A stretch of DNA of 8,796 bases. Origin: Clostridia bacterium. Its GTDB lineage: Bacteria; Bacillota; Clostridia; Oscillospirales; Acutalibacteraceae. The position numbers were made by a program, and so were the translations under genes. The stretch covers positions 1 through 8,796 of the forward strand of contig JAFRKM010000005.1 in assembly GCA_017431755.1 (NCBI GenBank), in the 5' to 3' direction. Shown here one piece after another: positions 6,748-8,796 of this stretch. The notes below the pieces were generated by a model. That model did no database searches. It saw nothing but the letters and a program-made list of their open reading frames with translations, and was not told where the DNA came from. Position 1 is the first letter of the stretch. Each line of letters starts with the position of its first letter.

Positions 6748-6777
6748 TAGTGTAATAAATTAAAATTAAATTATTCA
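6748..6777 (-). promoter_or_regulatory. spoVT promoter, sigma-G-like
   Basis: On the minus strand TGAATA (6772-6777) is followed after 17 bp by TACACTA (6748-6754). The -35 box fits the sigma-G consensus, and the -10 box agrees at 5 of 7 positions with CATACTA. Transcription would start about 40 nt before the ATG. The match is from memory of the consensus. Confidence 0.5.
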
Positions 6778-6799
6778 CATTTTTAAAAAATATTTTTTA

Positions 6800-6828
6800 T
6801 TGATATGGCGCTATTTTTCATATATAAT
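6800..6828 (+). promoter_or_regulatory. Ferredoxin gene promoter (sigma-A type)
   Basis: TTGATA (6800-6805), a 17-bp spacer and TATAAT (6823-6828). Transcription would start near 6835, about 30 nt before the GTG start. Confidence 0.8.
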
Positions 6829-6846
6829 TATTAATATAAACTTTTT

Positions 6847-6854
6847 AGAGAGGA
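6847..6854 (+). promoter_or_regulatory. ribosome binding site deciding the ferredoxin start
   Basis: AGAGAGGA ends 1 nt before an in-frame TTG at 6856 and 10 nt before a GTG at 6865. Only the GTG is at a workable distance. Confidence 0.65.
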
Positions 6855-6864
6855 TTTGATTAAA

Positions 6865-7053
6865 GTGAAAATAAAAGTTGACCAAGATATGTGCATTGGG
6901 TGTGGAATGTGCCTGGACATTTGCCCAGAAATTTTTAAACTTAATTCTGATGATAAATCTGAATGCATTGTGGATGAAATTCCAGAAGATCTAAAAGACA
7001 AAGCAAAAGAATCTTGTGAAATCTGCCCTGTGGATGCAATTTCAGAAGAATAA
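6865..7053 (+). CDS. Ferredoxin, single [4Fe-4S] cluster
   Basis: Small cytoplasmic electron carrier of 62 residues from the GTG start. Cluster ligands are Cys10, Cys13 and Cys16 in MCIGCGMC, plus Cys54 in the C-terminal CPVDAI. Two further Cys (20 and 51) sit where the second cluster of 2[4Fe-4S] ferredoxins lost most of its ligands; in related single-cluster ferredoxins this pair can form a disulfide. The middle is acidic, as expected for a redox partner protein. The partner cannot be told from the context: it has its own promoter and terminator and is divergent from spoVT. Confidence 0.93.
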   Translation: MKIKVDQDMCIGCGMCLDICPEIFKLNSDDKSECIVDEIPEDLKDKAKESCEICPVDAISEE

Positions 7054-7065
7054 AAACAAAAAATT

Positions 7066-7100
7066 GCTGCAAAACTTGGTTTGAGTTTTGCAGCTTTTTT
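7066..7100 (+). terminator. Ferredoxin terminator
   Basis: A perfect 11-bp stem, GCTGCAAAACT (7066-7076) with AGTTTTGCAGC (7084-7094), has a 7-nt loop and is followed by six T. It is a textbook Rho-independent terminator 12 bp after the stop. Confidence 0.95.
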
Positions 7101-7155
7101 ATTTTAAAGTATTTTTTTAAAATTTTCGTTCATATAATTAACAAACTGATTTTAC

Positions 7156-7160
7156 GGAGG
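7156..7160 (+). promoter_or_regulatory. ribosome binding site supporting a TTG start
   Basis: GGAGG lies 8 nt before TTG at 7169. No ATG or GTG in frame is nearby, and the TTG start gives a complete signal sequence. A possible promoter -10 box (CATATAAT, 7131-7138) lies upstream but lacks a clear -35 box. Confidence 0.75.
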
Positions 7161-7168
7161 AAATCACT

Positions 7169-8191
7169 TTGTTTGTTATAAAAATAAAAAAAGAATTTTT
7201 TGTATTGTTAGCCGCTTTTTTAGTAGTTGGAGTTGTTAGTTTAACATTTTTAAATAAAGGTAAAAATTCCGTTTATGCCCAAGAAAATAAAAAATTCATA
7301 AAATATGCTGAATTCGGCCCATGTTATGAAGCTTTAGAAAAAGCGATGAGAGAAGACATTAAATCACACAACCAAAATATTAAAATTAATTGGATAGATC
7401 TCTTAGCATATCTTGGAGCAAAATACAGTGGAAATTTCAAAAAATACGAAGAAAAAGACTTAACAAACTTAACCGAAAAAATAAAATCAGGCACTAATAT
7501 TAACGACCTGACAAAAAATTTAAAAAATTATAATTACTATCATGAAGTATACGAGGCTGTTTTAAAGGAATTTCTAGGAACATATAAAATAAAAAACAAA
7601 AATAAAGGCTCCTGGGAAGAAGCATATGGACTAAAAGCTTTTTCCCCAATTGCCAAAACTTTTCCATTCTCACACTTTTCTGATTTTGGTGCATCCAGAT
7701 CATACGGCTACGCCAGGCCTCATTTAGGCCACGATATGATAGCTGCAACGGGGACTCCAGTCATTGCTGTAGAATCCGGTACCGTAGAAATAATAGGCTG
7801 GAATCAATACGGCGGCTGGAGAATCGGTATCAGAAGTTTTGATAAAAAAAGATATTACTATTACGCACATCTAAGGCAAAACAGACCATATCATGAAAGC
7901 ATCAAAGAAGGCTGCACCGTTAAAGCCGGAGATGTTATAGGCTACGTTGGCAGAACAGGCTACAGCACAAAAGAAAACGTAAATAATATAAACGAAAGCC
8001 ATCTTCACTGGGGCATGGAGCTTATATTTGACGAATCTCAAAAAGAATGCGACAACGAGATCTGGATTGACCTTTACGCAATTACAAAACTCTTAGAAAA
8101 AAATAAAAGCGCCGTAATAAGAAATTCCGAAACTAAAGAATTTTACCGTGAATCGGATTTTAGCGAAGAAAACCTAGAAAAAAATAGTTAA
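7169..8191 (+). CDS. Exported M23-family metallopeptidase
   Basis: Predicted zinc peptidase of the LytM/lysostaphin type, which cuts peptide bridges in peptidoglycan outside the membrane. The 340-residue protein starts with a basic stretch and a hydrophobic segment (about 10-29), then SVYAQ (34-38), so it is either cleaved after Ala37 or membrane-anchored. Residues 40-145 form a helical N-terminal region I cannot assign. The peptidase domain covers about 155-305: HLGHD supplies His185 and Asp189, YAH gives His234, and HLH supplies His278 and His280, so all zinc and catalytic residues are present. The domain's GWNQYGGWRIGI core is of a type I recall from Clostridia. The charged tail after 305 has no known role. 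TTG is the start, with a strong ribosome binding site. It is a single-gene unit. A role in sporulation or wall turnover is possible but not shown. Confidence 0.9.
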   Translation: MFVIKIKKEFFVLLAAFLVVGVVSLTFLNKGKNSVYAQENKKFIKYAEFGPCYEALEKAMREDIKSHNQNIKINWIDLLAYLGAKYSGNFKKYEEKDLTNLTEKIKSGTNINDLTKNLKNYNYYHEVYEAVLKEFLGTYKIKNKNKGSWEEAYGLKAFSPIAKTFPFSHFSDFGASRSYGYARPHLGHDMIAATGTPVIAVESGTVEIIGWNQYGGWRIGIRSFDKKRYYYYAHLRQNRPYHESIKEGCTVKAGDVIGYVGRTGYSTKENVNNINESHLHWGMELIFDESQKECDNEIWIDLYAITKLLEKNKSAVIRNSETKEFYRESDFSEENLEKNS

Positions 8192-8200
8192 AATATAAAA

Positions 8201-8231
8201 AACCGCATAAGTTTTAAACTTATGTGGGTTT
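8201..8231 (+). terminator. Terminator after the M23 peptidase gene
   Basis: CATAAGTTT (8206-8214) pairs with AAACTTATG (8216-8224), extended outward by a G-U and two C-G pairs. The loop is very short, so the inner pairs probably open. The T-run after it is brief (TTTCATTT). On the minus strand the preceding bases also supply a T-run, so it may work both ways. Confidence 0.7.
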
Positions 8232-8235
8232 CATT

Positions 8236-8281
8236 TGGTGGAGATAAGCGGGATCGAACCGCTGACCTCTTGAATGCCATT
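8236..8281 (-). other. attachment site: displaced 3' half of tRNA-Ala(GGC)
   Basis: Read on the minus strand, the 46 bp contain the anticodon loop ATGGCAT (anticodon GGC, Ala), the 3' side of the anticodon stem TCAAG, a short variable loop, the T-arm AGCGG-TTCGATC-CCGCT, the acceptor 3' strand TATCTCC, discriminator A and an encoded CCA. The T at position 70 fits the G3-U70 pair that marks tRNA-Ala. Identity stops abruptly just before the 5' half of the anticodon stem, where the sequence turns into unrelated AT-rich DNA. It is therefore not a working tRNA gene but the crossover segment (attL or attR) that tyrosine recombinases duplicate. Confidence 0.85.
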
Positions 8282-8311
8282 TATAAAAAAACTATTTAGT
8301 ATTATTTTATA

Positions 8312-8415
8312 ATGTTTACGAAAGTGTGATAATTTCTGAGTTTTATATCACTGATGTTTAACTTCGTTTAATTTTATTTTTCAATGTTTAATAAATTTGT
8401 TGACACTTTGTTGAC
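8312..8415. repeat. Short direct repeats between att site and recombinase gene
   Basis: TTTGTTGAC occurs twice, 11 bp apart (8396-8404 and 8407-8415), right after the recombinase stop codon. ATGTTTA occurs three times (8312-8318, 8354-8360, 8384-8390), and the related CGTTTA lies at 8365-8370. GTGATA/TATCAC (8326-8331 with 8346-8351) is an inverted repeat. The location suggests arm-type binding sites for the recombinase or its directionality factor. Confidence 0.45.
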
Positions 8416-8419
8416 GTAT

Positions 8420-8660
8420 TTATTCCAATGCTAACGCAAGATTTTCAGAAGCTTTTCTAAGAGTTTCTGGAGTTGTTCCTGTATAAAACTTTAATGTTGT
8501 TTTCGCATCTTCATGACCAAGAAAATCCTGCGTATCTTTTATGGAAGCTCCAGATGATAACATAATTGAACCGCAAGTATAACGTAAATCATGTGGGCTC
8601 ATATTGGGTAAATTGTTCTTTTTTTAAAAAATAATTTAAGCATTTAGAAAAATTTTGTCC
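8420..8660 (-). pseudogene. Tyrosine recombinase (phage-type integrase), C-terminal remnant
   Basis: The last 60 codons (8420-8602) read MSPHDLRYTCGSI..., with box II HxxR (HDLR), the GHED His motif and the nucleophile Tyr in TTLKFYTG: the C-terminal half of the catalytic domain. The first catalytic Arg and the whole N-terminal and core-binding regions are missing. Going upstream, an in-frame TAA appears 8 codons before that ATG. Another frame, joined across a 7-A run (plus-strand 8619-8625), restores the expected GQNFSKCLNYFLKKNNLPN lead-in, which points to a one-base frameshift. That frame in turn hits a stop at 8661-8663. It cannot make an active enzyme as it stands, unless the frameshift is a homopolymer sequencing error, and even then it would be too short. 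Confidence 0.8.
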
Positions 8661-8796
8661 TTAAAAATTTTTAGTAACCATATTGTATAATAGCTTAACT
8701 ATAATAAATACTAATCTATCAAACTTTTTTTATTCAGAAAACAAAAATAAAAAATTTGTTAATAACCGGTTTTTTTATTTTTTAAAAATTCTTGAC

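Larger units (their letters stand above)
8236..8796. mobile_element. End of an integrative element in tRNA-Ala (partial, runs off the window)
   Basis: A displaced tRNA-Ala 3' half (8236-8281), a repeat-bearing spacer (8282-8419) and a tyrosine recombinase remnant (8420 to about 8660) have the usual order of an element end inserted in a tRNA 3' end. In such insertions the restored tRNA lies at the other end, here beyond the right edge. The recombinase is broken, so this copy looks decayed. The last 136 bp (8661-8796) are AT-rich, and I see no gene there. Confidence 0.6.

Noticed and set aside
6856..6864. TTG start for the ferredoxin
   Set aside because: It is only 1 nt from the AGAGAGGA ribosome binding site; the GTG three codons later is correctly spaced and gives the normal N-terminus.
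8686..8691. TATAAT as a promoter in the element's right part
   Set aside because: No -35 box at a workable distance and no gene downstream.
8661..8796. Further integrase coding sequence or cargo gene upstream of the remnant
   Set aside because: All frames are interrupted, and no recognisable integrase core could be read; the stretch is too AT-rich and too short to assign.

Overview
The window is AT-rich DNA from a low-GC, Gram-positive, spore-forming bacterium, most likely one of the Clostridia. The signs are a clear spoVT homologue, strong AGGAGG-type ribosome binding sites, TTG and GTG starts, classic Rho-independent terminators, a clostridial-type single-cluster ferredoxin and a secreted M23 peptidase of a type I recall from Clostridia. 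The species cannot be named from this stretch.

Layout, left to right. (1) ftsZ (151-1263, +) has its own extended -10 promoter and a strong terminator. (2) About 280 bp of non-coding DNA with several dyads leads to a free-standing gene for a 49-residue peptide (1643-1792, +). The peptide has 7 cysteines and 10 Lys/Arg and no acidic residue. It has a hairpin just before its ribosome binding site and its own terminator. (3) A lower-glycolysis operon pgk-tpiA-gpmI (1932-5463, +) starts from a near-consensus promoter whose -35 box lies in an inverted repeat. A hairpin plus T-run lies between pgk and tpiA. gap and eno, often part of this operon in Firmicutes, are not here. (4) Converging on gpmI are an unrecognised lysine-rich helical protein (5471-6070, -) and spoVT (6159-6701, -), each with its own promoter; the spoVT promoter resembles a sigma-G site. 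(5) Divergent from spoVT is a [4Fe-4S] ferredoxin (6865-7053, +), then an exported M23 metallopeptidase (7169-8191, +).

The right end (from about 8236) is different. It holds a 46-bp displaced 3' half of a tRNA-Ala(GGC) gene on the minus strand. A spacer with short direct repeats follows, then a frame-broken C-terminal remnant of a tyrosine recombinase (8420 to about 8660, -). This is the standard arrangement at the end of an integrative element in a tRNA gene. The inferred reading is that the chromosome ends at about 8236 and the element runs off the right edge, with the restored tRNA-Ala at its far, unseen end.

Most of the window is housekeeping: cell division, glycolysis and sporulation control. 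The least explained parts are the Cys-rich peptide gene with its leader, the 199-residue orphan, and the element boundary. I saw no CRISPR array, rRNA, complete tRNA or complete insertion sequence.
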